A stretch of 22,746 nucleotides of DNA from Parachlorella kessleri (GCA_001598975.1 BBXU01001720.1:1-22746), one strand, 5' to 3'; shown: positions 1 to 11,917, counted from the stretch's first letter. Made by a program: numbers and translations. Notes: generated by a model not told the origin, from the letters alone.

Positions 1-3000
1 GATCTTCCAGCTGAGCGATGCCCCGCTGTGCCCCTCGCCGCTGGCTAGCAGTGCAAGTCGCGGGGCATTCCGCGGGCTGGTTGCGGTGCCGGGGGCGCCT
101 GACCTGCTGCTGCTGCTGCGGGAGCGGCAGCTGCTGCTGCTGAGAGTAGACACCACTGGGGTTGGCTCAGGCAAGCACGAGGGCCAGGGGTGAGGAGGGG
201 TGCTTTTGAGGGGAGGCCTGTTGTCTGCGATGACTGACCGTAGCCTGCGGTGCGGCTAGCAGTCTGTGCCTGAGAAGGTTTGTTTTTCTTCCGAAGCTTG
301 CGAAGCGCTGGGCATGCGAGGCTACAGAACTGACACTGTGTTGGAGCGTGCTGGGCGCACGGGGGATGGGGGGCCGGCTTGGGGCTTACGCTGTGGTGCT
401 TGTTTGGACGTGTCGGCTGACACCATCCCCACGTGGTCAGGTAAAGTCCAGCAGACACACACTAGCCCTGCTAGCTGCAAGTTAGATAGCCGTCAAGCAA
501 CACCACACTTACAAGTGTGGTGCCCAGAATCACGCGCTCCCTGTTCTGCAGGTGAGGCACGACCCCCAAACGGGGGAGCGCAGCGGTCAGTCCCTCCAGA
601 CTGGCGGGAGCATATGCTGGATGCCTTGGATTCGGTACCCTCAGGCAGGCCTGAGGACAGCTGGCAGGCTGTGGCTGGACCAGCCCTGGTGACCCCTGCC
701 GACTGCAGCAGCCCCATCACCTGCTGGGCCTGGGATATACTGCGGGATATACCCACCACCTGCACCCCAGCCATAGCAGGAGTTGGGGGCCATGACCAAG
801 TCAGCAATCGAACTTTGACAGGGCCTCTCCGGCAGCGGCAGCAGCAGCAGCAGCAACCACTCTTACTGCCCGCGCCAGGCGCTCCCATGGAGCTTGGGAG
901 TCAAGGTGAAAATGATGCTGACCTGGCGCCGGCGCCGGCGCCTTCTGGCATGCTCTTAGATCCTGCGCCAGAAAGCAGGGGGAGCACAGCGGCGGGGGCG
1001 ATGCAGCTGGGCAGCACAGTGCAGAGCGAAATTCAGGCGCAGCAGGAGCATCAAAACGCTGCCAGCTGGCACAGCGGGCACAGCGCAGCGCTGCTCTTTG
1101 GCTGCGAGGATGGAACCCTGTGGAGGGCGGAGCTGGCCTTGCATGGCGGCCAAGGCGGCTGGCCCTCCGTTCGCCTCCACTTGTGTTACGAAGGGGTGAG
1201 GCATGCCTTTGCCACTGGCGGGTTATCCGTGGCACCCAGACTTGCGCTTTTAGCTGGATGTTGACTGAGAGCCTGCTCGCTCAGTGCTGACTGGCCGCCA
1301 ATTTATGTTGGCTTTACGGTGTTGTGGCGGCAAGCGCACCGAGGCACTGCAATCGCCCACGCATGCCATGTGGCGATTGAAAGCAGGCATGTACCGGCCG
1401 CAACCCCTCGATACCACAAGCGCCGCACCTGCCCAGCCATCTTTGATGCACATGGAGTAAAGAGGTCCGCCCTGGGGGATGCCATGCAGGACGTGCCAGC
1501 TCGGCTGCTGCTGCCTCTACCAGAGGGACGCCTCCTATATTGCCCGGATGTGCGGGACGCGCGGCTGCTGCAGCTGACCAGGGTACCAGATACCGTCACC
1601 AGCCTTCGGGAACCGGATTCCCCGTACGACCTGCAGCCGCCCCGCACGTCACGCGCCAGGCTGGCGGGCATGCTGGAGGAAGTGCTGCGCATCACGCTTG
1701 GGGAGATGGAGGAGGCTGGTGGTGACGTGCACGATGGGGGCCAGCCGGGGCTGGCTGGCTACCAGCCTGCTCCCGCCTTCTGGCAGGGAGGCGGGGCGCA
1801 GCGGCTGCTGGCCGCGGCGCGGCAGTGGCTGGGCCAGCTGCCCCCGGAGCAGCGCAGCCAGTTCCTGCACTGGTTCATGCAGCAAGGCGGCATGCAGGCA
1901 AGGAGGGGTGGCGGTCTTGACAAGCTGTCGGAGCTTGGTCCTCGGCTGTAATCCGCCATGTGTGATATCCAACTGAGGCGCGTGGATATGTTGGCTTTGG
2001 TATCTGGCTTTAAAAATACGGCACTGCGTTCCCTATTGTCGGTGCATGTTTGTTAAAGGTGCCAGTTGCTGACAGCATCTGCCCTGCAGGTGCTCCAAGG
2101 GTTGTTGGTGCAGCATGAGACCTGGCCCCAGCTGCATGAATTTGGGGGGCCGAACCTCCTTGGAGACCCCCCACCCGCACCCAACGAAGTGCACGAAGCG
2201 GCATCCCAGGATATGGTGGTAGCGCAGGAGAGCCCGGGCCAGGCAGAGATGGTGAGCGGGGCTGGGGCGTACCCGACTCTTGCAGTAGGGGTTGACAGAC
2301 CACCAGTTCATTTTAAAGTTTTTCATCATCCGTGTTGTTTGTCGGTGTTTACTTCAGGGCAGTGGTTGTTTGCAGTGGGTCTTATGGGAGTCGGAAGTTT
2401 TACAAGGGCATGGTGGTCTGTATTTTCGGTATCCCAACCTGGCCGGAGAATAGACCGTCCGTTATGCAACATGCTGAGGCCATGCGTTGATCCCTTGGCA
2501 ATTCTAGTGGCATGTGCTGTCGGTCATGATTTGAAATTGGCGAGGTGATTCGTTTTACAAGGGACTGGAAGCAGATGTTAATGCTAGTGCTGTGGTTGTG
2601 TAACAGTTACTGCACTTGCCGTGCGCCATCACTTCATGAGGAAGCCCCTGGCGTGGGCAGCTGCTGCACAGCAGTGCGGTGTGGCTTGCTTTGTTGCAGG
2701 CACTCGTCTTCCAGCTAGAACAACCCCGTCTACGTTAAGAAAGCCTTTCAAAGGTGTCCTGTTGTGATGCCCCCTTTCTCTTCCGCTGTAGGTGTCCTTG
2801 CTGCTGCTAGACCAGCTCCGCATGCTGTTGGAGATCTTCTCCCAGCAGAGCCAAGGACCTTCCCAGGCACTAGGCCCTCCTCCCCCCAGCATGGATGACC
2901 AAGCGCAGCGCGCCAGGCCGCGTTCCCCGCTGAGCCCGCTGCGCTATGCTGAGGTGGCGGCGGCGCTGCCCAGCACAGCAGGCGTGGTGGACGCCCTGCT

Positions 3001-6000
3001 GGCGGATCTGGAGGGCCTCCAGCAGGATCAGGTCAGCTTCAGGCTGGTGGGATCGAGTCCCGATGAGTCACGACAATCACATCTTGAAAGGTTCTTTGGA
3101 AGCTGTGGTGTTGCTTCCGTAGTCTTGTCTGGGCAATGGTGCTCCCAAGCTGTGGTAGACTGGTCAAGAGTTCAGCTCATTGAGAGTGCATTTCTATGGA
3201 CACCACCAACAACAACAATGCGTCTTTGGGGCATGCGACCGCAGGTGTACACGGTGTGCGCCCAGGGGTTCCCTGCTGCTGCATCCCCTCACAATCGTGG
3301 CGGAACCCTCCAGGTCAGGCTCCTTTCTTGTTCCAGGCTTCAACATTTGGTTGAGGTGGCAGGCAATATGAACAGGGAGGAGGGAGGGGCGGACTGGACT
3401 GACAGGGCTGTATGCACTTATGCTCTGTGTCTTGCTTGAGATCTGATCGAGTAGTAGTTCAGTGCCAGGGTTCCATGATAATGGGGGTCGCGTAAGTGTC
3501 ATAGAGAACGGCATGGCAAATGAATAATGAACCCCTGCAAAACACAGACCGCCCTGCTGGGCATTCTGGCTGCAGTACCTGCTGCAGTGTTTGTCCGTGA
3601 GCCTGTTGCTGCAGGCCCGACAGCCTGTGAGGCTGGCAGTGCGGTATGCTTCTGTAGCCATGACCACAGACCGTCCCTTCCCCGCCTCGACTGGGCTTCC
3701 ATGACTTCCAAGACTTGCTATCCCCGCCATAACACCCCCGCAGGTGCACTACCCGGACCCCCGCCCCGAGGCAGTGTTTGAGAGTGGCGAGCTGGGCGGG
3801 GAGGCTGTGACCGGCATGTGGGGCCTGCGTCAGCGTGAGGGGGACGCCCACCACTCGCTGCTGGTCATGTCGTTCGTGGGCGGGACCCGGGCCATGCAGC
3901 TGCAAGGTAGGTCGGATGGGGGGTCGGGTGGATGTGGAGACGAAAGGGAGGGTTCGGGGGGGCGGAGGTAGGTGAGGCCACTACTCCCTGCTTGTCATGA
4001 CGTTTGTGGGCGGGGCCATGCAGTCGCAGGGTTGATCAACACAAGAGGGGGGGGGGGAGGGGGGGGAGCTGGTCATGGGGAGGGTGATACCCACCACATC
4101 CTGTTGGTAAACCGTGGGCGAGAGGATGCAGCCCCTTCCAGATGCTGCAAGGTCGGCTGGAGAGGCGTTGGGTGTGGTTTGGGGAGGGGCGATGCCACTG
4201 AATCCCCAGCTGAGGGTCCTGATTTTGGTCTGTGGGGCACCGGGGACGTGCAGTACACATCTGGGTGCCCAGTGTGTAGTGGGGCAGAAGGGGGCGGGGG
4301 TGCATACCACTCCGCGTCCGGTAGTGTCATGGGAGGACCCGGGCCCATGCCGCTACAAGAAGGAGACTTACCAGCTTTTAGCTGGGCTACTTCGTTGGTA
4401 TCTGCACTGACTGCTACTGTGAGTCGCATCTGGTCAGCCCTTGTGTCTTAGCCTAATGCCAGCTCGGTATGTGGCCTTTCATGGGCGACGGGTGTCGCTG
4501 GCGCCTTGCGTGCCTGGATTTGTTAGATCCCGCCTGGTGCTCTCGTTCGCATCCCGTGGCATGCCCGCTTCCGCGATATTCATGACAGGCCTTCCCGTCA
4601 TGCCCCGCAGGTGGCGTGTTTGAGGATGTCACGGACCAGCTCTCCCTGGACAGCACCGCTGAGACCCTGGCCTGCGGTACCATGCCCTGGGACTGGGGGG
4701 GCCCAGACACCCAGCCCGGCGCCAGGGGCACCATGCCTCCTGGCTGGACAGCCGCACTTGCGGCACAGGTTACCGCTGCCGGTGTGCGCCTGTTTGTGGC
4801 TGGCGGCTCCCACGCCGCAGCCCCGCAGGTCGGCTCGGCAGCAGCAGGCACAGCAGGAGCAGCAGCCTCAGCGGCGGCAGCAGCAGCAAGGCAAGGGGGG
4901 GATGGTGGCAGGGGGAGCAGCCCCATTGAGATGGACATGTCCTGCTGCCCTGACTTCGAAGCTAGTGAGCAGCCCCTGGCTCCCCCAGATTTGGATATGG
5001 TGGAAGCCGAGGTGGTTGACTCAGGGAGCCAAGCACATACGGCAGTGGGGGCAGCAGAAGGCGGGGCGGGCGTGTTGCATGGGCCGCACGAAGGGGCAGA
5101 GCCACAGCCATGTCCCGGTGGCGCAGGCGGTGGCTGGTTCAGCTGGTGGTCTACGCCGCCAGGGACGGCCCTCAGCACCGCGGCGGTGTCGGGGGGAGTG
5201 GTGCTGGCTTACTGTACCGGCAGCAAGGTGAGAGGCTGGTGCGGCCTGTGGTATCTGTGAGTGCGTTGTTCGACGCACCCTGCCCACCGCGTGAGCTGAG
5301 GGTGGGTGGTGGGCACGCCTTGGCTGCCCTATGGCATGGGAGGTGGTGGGTTGCATGCGGGGCAGCCCGCCAGCAGGCCGTGGTTTAGTGGTAGTTCCCT
5401 GCTTCCCTTTTGGGTCGGATTGGACGTAATTATGATAATAAACGCATGGACGTGGCCAATACTTTAATGGGAGTCTGGGCCCGGGGAGCTGTGCCAGCAA
5501 CCCCCAAGCACTGCACTGCAAGCGTCATCCTGGCTGATGACTCAGGCACACTGCTGCTGACCTGGGCGCAGGAAGTGGTGGCTCTGATGCTGAGCAGCGT
5601 GGAAAGCGGGGAGCCCGCCCTTGTTCAGGTGGCGTCCCTGCCGATCGGCAGGGAGGTGTCCTGCATCAGCAACCTGACCATGCTGCCTAGCAGGCCCAGC
5701 ATAGCACAGCAGATCGCCGGTGCACACGACGCAGCCGGGGCAGCTGCAGGCACGTTGGGCAGTGCACCTGCCCTTGAGGGGTTCTTTGCCTTGGGGACCT
5801 ACGAACCCTCGGTGGTGCTGGTGCGCTTGACGCTCGGCAGCGCAAGTGCTGCCACCGGCGTGGGTCGCCCCGGCAGCAGCGGCAGCGGTGCGAGCACAGC
5901 CTCGAGTGGTTGCACGGGCGCCATGCAGCTACTGATGGAAATCGACCCAAGGGATTTGGTGGGTGGTCAGATCCTTTCAATACCTTCCGAGCTGGCCAGC

Positions 6001-9000
6001 AGCAGTGCCGCCGCTGGCGCAGCGGCCACACCACCTCCCTCTGCCAGCCAAGGCAACCCTGCCAGCGCTCCTACAACCCCCAGGGCGGCTCCTGTTAGTG
6101 CCGTGGGAACCCCTCAAGCAGCCGAAGGCGTCCAGCCACAGCAGCAGCAGCAGCCAGTAACGCCCCGCAGCCCGGCGGTGTGCGCCTCGCCGCGGCTCGC
6201 CTCGCCGCTGGCGGCCCCCGCTGCCGAGCCGGCGCCCGGTGAACCCCCCGAGCAACTCATCCCAGAAAGCCTCCTGCTCAGAGCCGTCTGCCGGGCCGGC
6301 ATCAGCGGTGGCAGCAGCAGCAGCGACCGTGCAGGAGCAGCGGCGGGTGGTAGCACAGTTGGAGACCATGGCAGTAACGTGGACGCCATTGGCGGTGATA
6401 GCAGGGGGCTCGACATGCCGGTGAACCATGAGTGGGCTTTGGGGCTGGCAGTCGGTCTCCGCACTGGCGAGCTGCTGCAAGCGCTGGTCCAGCCAGGCGA
6501 CCTGGCCACCAGCGGAAGCAGGTCCGGCACGGTGCAGGAGGGGGCAGACACTGCTGCAGGCCGCCTCCCTATGCTGTCCTCTGTGAGGGTGGAGACCCTG
6601 GGAAGCATGCCCGTGGGCTTAGTCCCCCTGCCCGCAGCAGCCCACCCCCAGCCCGCTGCACCTGGCAGCGGCGGCGGCGGCGGGGACGGTGCTGTCAGCA
6701 GGAGCAGTGACCACCCCGACAGGGGGTGGAGCAGTGACGGCTGTGGGCCTGGACCCGCCCTGGCGCTGTGTGACCGGCCGTGCCTGCTGCGCCCGCTGGC
6801 CGCGACAGGGGTGCTGGCCCCGCGGCACCTCGCGCTGCTGGACGTGGTCAAGGCCGTGCCGCTGCTGCTGCCGGCACCGGCTGCCGCCGATGAGGTCGAT
6901 GGTGTCAACGGCGCTTTGCTGCACGTGCCGTCAGTCGACGATGTGAAGCAGGGCTTGTCAGCTCACTTGGAAGCTGGCTGCCCTGTGGTAGGGAGTGACA
7001 GGGTGCCATGGCATGCTGGCCAGGTGCCCGCCCCGGGCTCGCCTCCGGGAGACCAGGCATCGGTCCTGCAGCTGGCTCTGTCGGGCCCCCAGCCACAGCA
7101 CAGGCAGCAGCAGCAGCAGGAGCAACAAGTAGGGTACCATGCGGGCAGGCCAGAGCAGGCACAGCAGCCGCGGCAGCCCGGCCCCCAGCTCTTCCTGCTC
7201 TGCGCGACCGCCGACAGCCGCCTAAAGATGGTCTCCCTGGACACCCCGCCCCCCACCCAGCTCCGCTCGCTGCCCCTGTCGCTCCAGCCCCGCCGCCTGG
7301 CCGCGCACCGCGGCTCGGGCTGGCTTGCGGTGGGAGGGGCGGTGCTGCAGCGGCCGGACGCGGAGGTGGCGGGGGCATGCCCAGCTGAGCTGGCGGCGGT
7401 ACAGCTGGTGGACCCGGCAACAGGTGCGGCAAAGCGGGCATTTTGCTGGCGCCAGGCGCGCCAGGCATGCCTGTGTAAATAAGGCCGTCTTGTGCAAGTT
7501 CAATGCAGTAAGGCAGTAAGATGAGTATGTGGTTGTGAAGGGCTCTGTAGGTGTGCGAAGGGTCATCCATCCTGCTACCTTTGCCATGCTATGCTTGCCA
7601 TGTGGGTACCATGCGAGTTCGTGTTTGAGTTGGCCCGCAAATGGTTGTAGCAACTCCCCTCAGCTGATACGCCTGGCAGCAGCAAAGGCCTGCCGAGCGG
7701 TCCGAACCTGTGAAGTATGCCAGCATGATCCGCCCAACTTTTCTACCTTCTAGGCGGCCACCCAGCAACCCCCCCTGTTGCAGGCGTGGTGGGCGCGTCG
7801 TGGCATGGCTTCCTCCCTGGGGAGTCCATCACTGCCCTGGCTGCATGGGACCCACCCCTGACTACTACCTCCTCCGTCCACCTGGGCCGGCCTGCTGGCC
7901 AAGCACAGGACCACCTTGCGGGCGCCTCTGACGATGGTGCATCCACTCCATTCGTGTTTGCCGCTGCGGCCCCAGGTGCCGCAGCAGCAGCAGCGGGCGG
8001 CGGCCGGCGCAGCAGGCAGGCAGGGCGGGCGGGCGGGCCTGCCGCTGAGCAGCTGCGGCGGCAGCGTGACGCGGGGGAGCTGGTCGCGGCGCGGCTGCGC
8101 CTGCAGGGCCTGCACGGGGCTGCGGCCACCGCGGAGGCCAGGCTGGCGGGGGAGATGAGGCCGGGCGGGGGCGGAGGAGGAGGAGGAGGTAGGGAAGGAG
8201 AAGAGGGGAAGGAGAGGAGGAGGGAAAGGAGAGAGGCAGCGAACAGCTGCAGACCTTCCTCTGCTTGCACTGCCAGTGCATCTGCTAGGCGTTGACAGAG
8301 ATGTCAGAGGGGGCGGTGCAGAGGGGGGGAATCCGGTGAGGGGCATTTGGCGCGGGCAGTGCGGAAGGAGCTGGGGCAGGGGGCGGGGCGGCGCCTCCTG
8401 GTGCTGCAGCCAGCCCCAGCATGTTCAACAGGGTCCTAGGGCGGGGCGATGTTGTTCTCTCAGAGGCAACGCCAAGCTGCACACTCAATGATTATGGGGC
8501 TGCTATGGTGCGACCTGCCCTTCGTCGGGGTGCCGGCGTCGATGTGAGGTTCTTGGTTCTGGTGTTTTGTTTATGGCTGCGACCCTCCTTTTCCCAACCT
8601 TCCTGTTCCCAGCCGTGCCTTGGCAACGCTCTAGCTCTTCCTTGCTTACAGGCCAGCTGCCCCCGCGGCCCCCGCTTCTCTCCCACCCCATCCACATTAC
8701 CAGCGACCCCTCCTCCCCCTACCTCTCGCCACCAGACGACATGGGGGCGGCCCCTCCACACCTCCCCGCCTGCCACCCAGTGGGTGGCCTGCTGGTGGTG
8801 GGCACCTCCATCCCTATCAGCCGCTACAGCCGCCCTGCGGGGCAGGCAGGCTCCGGCACCGGCACCCGCGACGTTGAGAGGGGGCTGCCCGGGGGGAGGG
8901 GGGTACTGGGGGCTTTCGACCTGGGAGGAGAGGGGGAGGGGGAGGAGCAGAGGCAGCGGCCAGCCTTTAATGACGAGGACGGGATATACCTGGCGGGGAG

Positions 9001-11594
9001 GGTGCTGCTGCTGCAGCCGGTGCGGGAGGGAGCGAGGCAGCGGCAGCAGCAGGAGGGAGGGCAGCTGGGGTTGGGTTTAGGGGAAGAGGAGGGCTGCCAG
9101 CAAGGTAGGTGTTTAGGCAGCCCTTGTGTGGCCGTCGACCATGCAAGCTTGGCTGCATGCTGCGGGCGTTGCTGTCTTGCTCCCAGCGGGGGATCGTCCT
9201 CATATAGCAGAAGACTGTCAATGTGTTTATGCATGATGTGGTTGTGGCAGTACACCATGGAGAGGGCGTGTAGCTGCCTTGCACATTTTGAGGGGAGCAT
9301 GCTGTGGCGTGCCAGCAGGTGTCTTGAGTGGGTCTCACGGTACTTGTGCAGCACTCCACCAGTGGCTCTTGCCATGTTGCAGAGGCGCCCAGGATGCACC
9401 TGGCCCTAGTAGGTGAAACCCGGCTGCCAGGCAGGGTCACTGCCCTCTGCCCTTACTCAACCTCCTCCCCAGTCTCCGCAGCCCCACAGGCCATGAGCAG
9501 CCCAGTGGCAGCCCCAAGTGAGGGTAGACAAGACGCACATTGCAAGGCACAGGAAGGCGATGGTGGCGGTGCAGCCAGCACTGCCAGCGGTAGCGGCAGC
9601 GGAGAGGGAGGCGCACAGCGTGAGGGTTCCCAACCCCCCGCGGTTGCGAGGCTGCTTGTCGGGGTGGGCCGCCGCCTGGTGGCGTACCGCCTGGAGCCAG
9701 CGGCCCCAGCAGGCAAAGCGTGCACAGCGGCTGCTGCCGTCCACCCCCTCGGCGAGGGTCCCAGCAGCGGCGGGAGCGGCAGCGGCAGGACGCCTCACGG
9801 CCTCCCTGCTCAGCCACAGGGGCACCAGCGGTGCTGGCGGCTGGCGAAAGTGCACTGGCGGCCCACCCTGCGCCCCATACGCAGCCTGGAGGTGTCCCCA
9901 GGAGGCTTGATAGCAGTTGGGGATGCTGCTGAGGGCGTCACGCTGTACCGCTACGTCCTGCCGGCAGCGCAGCAGGCCCAGCATGCAGGCCAGGACCTGC
10001 CTTTCTCGGCAGAGGGTGGCCGACAGGAGGAGGGGGAGGAGGAGGACTTGGAGGACGAAGGAGAAGAAGAGAGGGACCGCTGGTTGCGCCAGCAGCAGCA
10101 GCAGCAGCAAGTGGGGCGGGCGTTTGCGGCGCTGCGGCGCGCTGCGCAGCGGCGGCGACCCCGGCAGCGGGCTGGCCCTGGGTCAAAGGGCGGGCCGGGA
10201 GCGGGAGGGGAGGGGCTGGTGGCCGTGGCAGCAGATGCAGAGCAGCGGCCCTTGGTGGGCGCTCTTGCTGTGGATGGGCCACTTGGCAGGCAGGAGAGTG
10301 GCGCTGTGGGTAGCACAGTAGGACTTTGGCCTCGGGCTGTCACCTTGGACATTGCAGGTGGGCGCGCTCTCGAGTACTTATCACGAACCTTGCGTAGATG
10401 ACGGAAGCTGACTTCTCTGGGTGCTTGATATTGTGGTTCCGGGGGCAAGGCTACGGCCCGTGGTAGTGGCGCTGAAGCCTACCAGCCACAGCCGCGGGAC
10501 TGACGGGCTTGCCCCACCGTAGTGTGCTTGAAAGCAGGCGTGCGGCTGTTTATCAGGAGGAGCACCCCCGGGGCTACAGGCTGCATATGCAGGAGAGAGC
10601 GGAGTCCCTCGCAGCTCTCTTCTCGCGTACCATGTACCCTGCAGTGCATGCAGGGCGAAGGTTGGCAGGTGGCTAGCATCACGGTGGTGCAGGGGGGGGC
10701 CTGGGTACATGCCTGTCTATACAATTGCGGCCCAAGCGTGCTGGTGCAGGTACCCTCGCGCTGGCTGCCCCCAGGTTTCCCTCCATGGAAACTTCCTTGC
10801 AGACCACTGCCCGCTACTTCCTGGGCCAGGCCCCCGCCAAGCTGCTGCAAGGCAGCCTGGACTTCAAAGGAGCTGCCCAGCATGGGCCGGGAGGGCATGA
10901 GAGCAGCTGTGAGGTGATGGCAGGCAGCCCTGCCAGCCGTGGTGGCAGCAGCAGCACCAGCGGGGGCGATGCCGGCGCTGAGCTGGCAGGTGCGCAGCAG
11001 GGCCAGCGTGGCGCAGAGGCCGTGGTGGTGACCGCCTCAGGGGCGGTCCTTGCGCTGGGCCCCCTGCCTGGAACGCCGCGGCGGGCACAGCATGCCCAGC
11101 AGGTGCAGCGTGCGCTGGGGCGGCACCCGGCCACAGCGCCGCTCAGCGTGACGGAGCATCAGCGATACCGTACTGCCAGGGTGGAGCCACACACAGGGCT
11201 GCCAGTGGGGCCTGTTTTCCGGCACTCGTCTGACCTGGCGGGGGCGGCCAGCGGGGCGCTTGACTCATCCCCGCAGTCATCCCAGGAGGGAGGGCACGGC
11301 GCAGCACAGCAGCGGATGTCCCTGGACCAGGAGCAACAGGAGTTCCGGCCTGGACAGGCTGGGGGCCTGCCCAGGGGGCCCGACGCAAGCAGTGGTGGTA
11401 TTAGTCAGCAGCTAGGGCGAGATGGAGGGCCAGAGGGGGGTGGCAGTGGTCAAGGGGAAGCCAAGGGCTGGGCGGGGAGTGGTGTACTGGCAGCATCCCT
11501 GGACGGACAGGATCTGATACTGGATGGGGATCTGCTGGAGCAGGTGGTGAGGCTGCCAGACGCTGCTCAGCAGGAGCTGCAACAGTGGCTCTAG
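1..11594 (+). CDS. DDB1/CPSF160/SF3B3-superfamily scaffold protein, 5'-partial, 13 exons
   Basis: Exons: <1-170, 552-1195, 1490-1897, 2090-2251, 2792-3031, 3245-3313, 3744-3906, 4611-5227, 5572-7423, 7784-8188, 8652-9104, 9383-10357, 10750-11594 (stop TAG). The phases agree throughout; total 7002 nt from base 2, about 2333 residues plus the missing N terminus. Family-like segments (numbered from the window start): PITCWAWD and CEDGTLWRAEL near 115-250, LPEGRLLYCPD near 280, QDQVYTVCAQGF near 540, EAVTGMWGLR followed by LLVMSFVGGTRAMQLQ near 580-618, then FEDVTDQLSLDSTAETLACG (MMS1_N-like). Later come FFALGTYEPSVVLVRL, SLQPRRLAAHRGSGWLAVGG, GRVTALCPY with LLVGVGRRLVAYRLEP, HPATAPLSVTEHQRYR, and a C-terminal DGDLLEQVVRLP typical of CPSF_A. 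Known relatives are triple beta-propeller scaffolds of about 1100-1400 residues acting in CUL4 ubiquitin ligases, pre-mRNA 3' processing or the U2 snRNP. Which subfamily this is remains open; I lean to the SF3B3/DDB1-like group found in plants. Intervening Gln/Ala/Gly/Ser-rich inserts nearly double its length. The exon 10-11 junction (8188/8652) is the least certain. Confidence 0.85.
171..551 (+). other. GC-AG intron 1 of the scaffold gene
   Basis: The exon ends in TCA G and the intron starts GCAAGC (CAG|GCAAGC); the acceptor is TTCTGCAG at 551. This joins phase 1 to phase 1 and makes a Gly codon. The GT dinucleotides examined near this exon end (exon ending at 145 or 160) give phase 0 and do not fit the downstream frame. 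GC-AG is a known minor class of U2 introns with a strong AG|GCAAG donor, which matches here. Confidence 0.65.
832..858 (+). repeat. CAG run encoding poly-Gln
   Basis: CGGCAG units pass into five consecutive CAGs and one CAA, read in frame as RQRQQQQQQ inside exon 2 of the scaffold gene. Similar CAG-rich tracts occur in exon 9 (near 6139 and 7107) and exon 12 (near 10093). They encode insert regions between the conserved propeller segments. Confidence 0.85.
1898..2089 (+). other. GC-AG intron 3 of the scaffold gene
   Basis: The donor is CAG|GCAAGG and the acceptor CCCTGCAG at 2089, both phase 0. The four GT donors between here and the in-frame stop at 1949-1951 would end the exon at 1907, 1913, 1926 or 1937, and none is phase 0. 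The GC donor therefore gives the only consistent splice I could find. It is the second such intron in this gene. Confidence 0.65.
3907..4610 (+). repeat. Intron 7 made of degenerate tandem copies of the exon 7 end
   Basis: The template is the last ~70 nt of exon 7 (3837-3906), encoding HHSLLVMSFVGGTRAMQLQ, plus its donor. Copy A at about 3970-4030 matches 33 of 39 aligned bases (3846-3884 against 3976-4014) and then continues GCCATGCAG; read in phase it gives HYSLLVMTFVGGAMQSQG and then a stop. Copy B at 4077-4152 keeps the CCCACCAC block and ends TGCTGCAAGGTCGG. A weaker copy lies at about 4183-4255. Copy D at 4286-4363 keeps GGACCCGGGCCCATG and CTACAAG. Spacing is about 110-130 nt between the clear early copies. 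Copies B to D lie in one open frame. The true acceptor is GCCCCGCAG at 4610. Confidence 0.7.
4047..4068 (+). repeat. Poly-G tract in intron 7
   Basis: A run of eleven G, one A, then eight G lies between intronic copies A and B. It could form a G-quadruplex in the pre-mRNA or DNA, and is also a likely site for sequencing error. No function is assigned. Confidence 0.8.
8189..8250 (+). repeat. Purine-rich GGA/GGAG tract at the start of intron 10
   Basis: The exon 10 end and the first ~60 nt of intron 10 are almost entirely G and A (GGAGGAGG units). The chosen donor GAG|GTAGGG at 8188/8189 lies within this tract and is the only phase-1 choice I found that joins the acceptor TTGCTTACAG at 8651. 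The composition makes this junction the least certain of the gene. The rest of intron 10 (to 8651) shows nothing recognisable. Confidence 0.55.
10093..10110 (+). repeat. CAG run encoding poly-Gln in exon 12
   Basis: Six consecutive CAGs in frame follow an acidic stretch rich in Glu and Asp (about 10024-10078). Together they form a charged, Gln-rich insert absent from typical CPSF_A proteins, probably a disordered loop. Confidence 0.85.
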
Positions 11595-11917
11595 GTTGTC
11601 CTACTCCTACTTGAGAAAGGCATCTTATGGGGTCGTTGAGGCCATCATGATGTCATTCATCGTGTCATTGAGTGTCCTGAAACACGAACAATCGAGCATG
11701 GGGAATGTGATTGGTAAGTGTGCATCAGGCTGCCAAGCAAGCCCTTCCCACTAATTCAGGCCATGCGCACCTGTTCAGCGACTGGGACAGTGACAACTAG
11801 TAAGCACAAACATGTCCCTAACACTGGCTCTAGGATCACAAGTCACTAAAGGTTGGACCCTAGGCAGCGCTTGGGTACCCATGCAGTAGTATCTTCATAC
11901 TTCCTACTCTGTGTTGT

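Noticed and set aside
2252..2548. Extension of exon 4 past its donor
   Set aside because: The translation loses family similarity at ATG|GTGAGC and the next exon at 2792 joins in phase 0.
3032..3060. Apparent echo of the exon 5 end (GCTGGCGGATCTGGAG) at the start of intron 5
   Set aside because: About 15 similar bases in GC-rich sequence; too short to support.
4453..5178. 241-codon minus-strand open frame, Ala/Pro-rich
   Set aside because: Antisense shadow of GC-rich exon 8 of the scaffold gene; the + strand translation carries the family motifs.
6114..6908. 264-codon minus-strand open frame rich in Ser, Ala and Pro
   Set aside because: Antisense to exon 9; low complexity without a recognisable domain.
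7750..8346. 198-codon minus-strand open frame, Pro/Ala/Ser-rich
   Set aside because: Antisense to exon 10; arises from stop-poor GC-rich sequence.
10522..10917. 131-codon + strand open frame with several cysteines
   Set aside because: Lies mainly in intron 12 and runs into exon 13 out of frame; the spliced frame (GTLALAAPRF...) fits the CPSF_A family instead.
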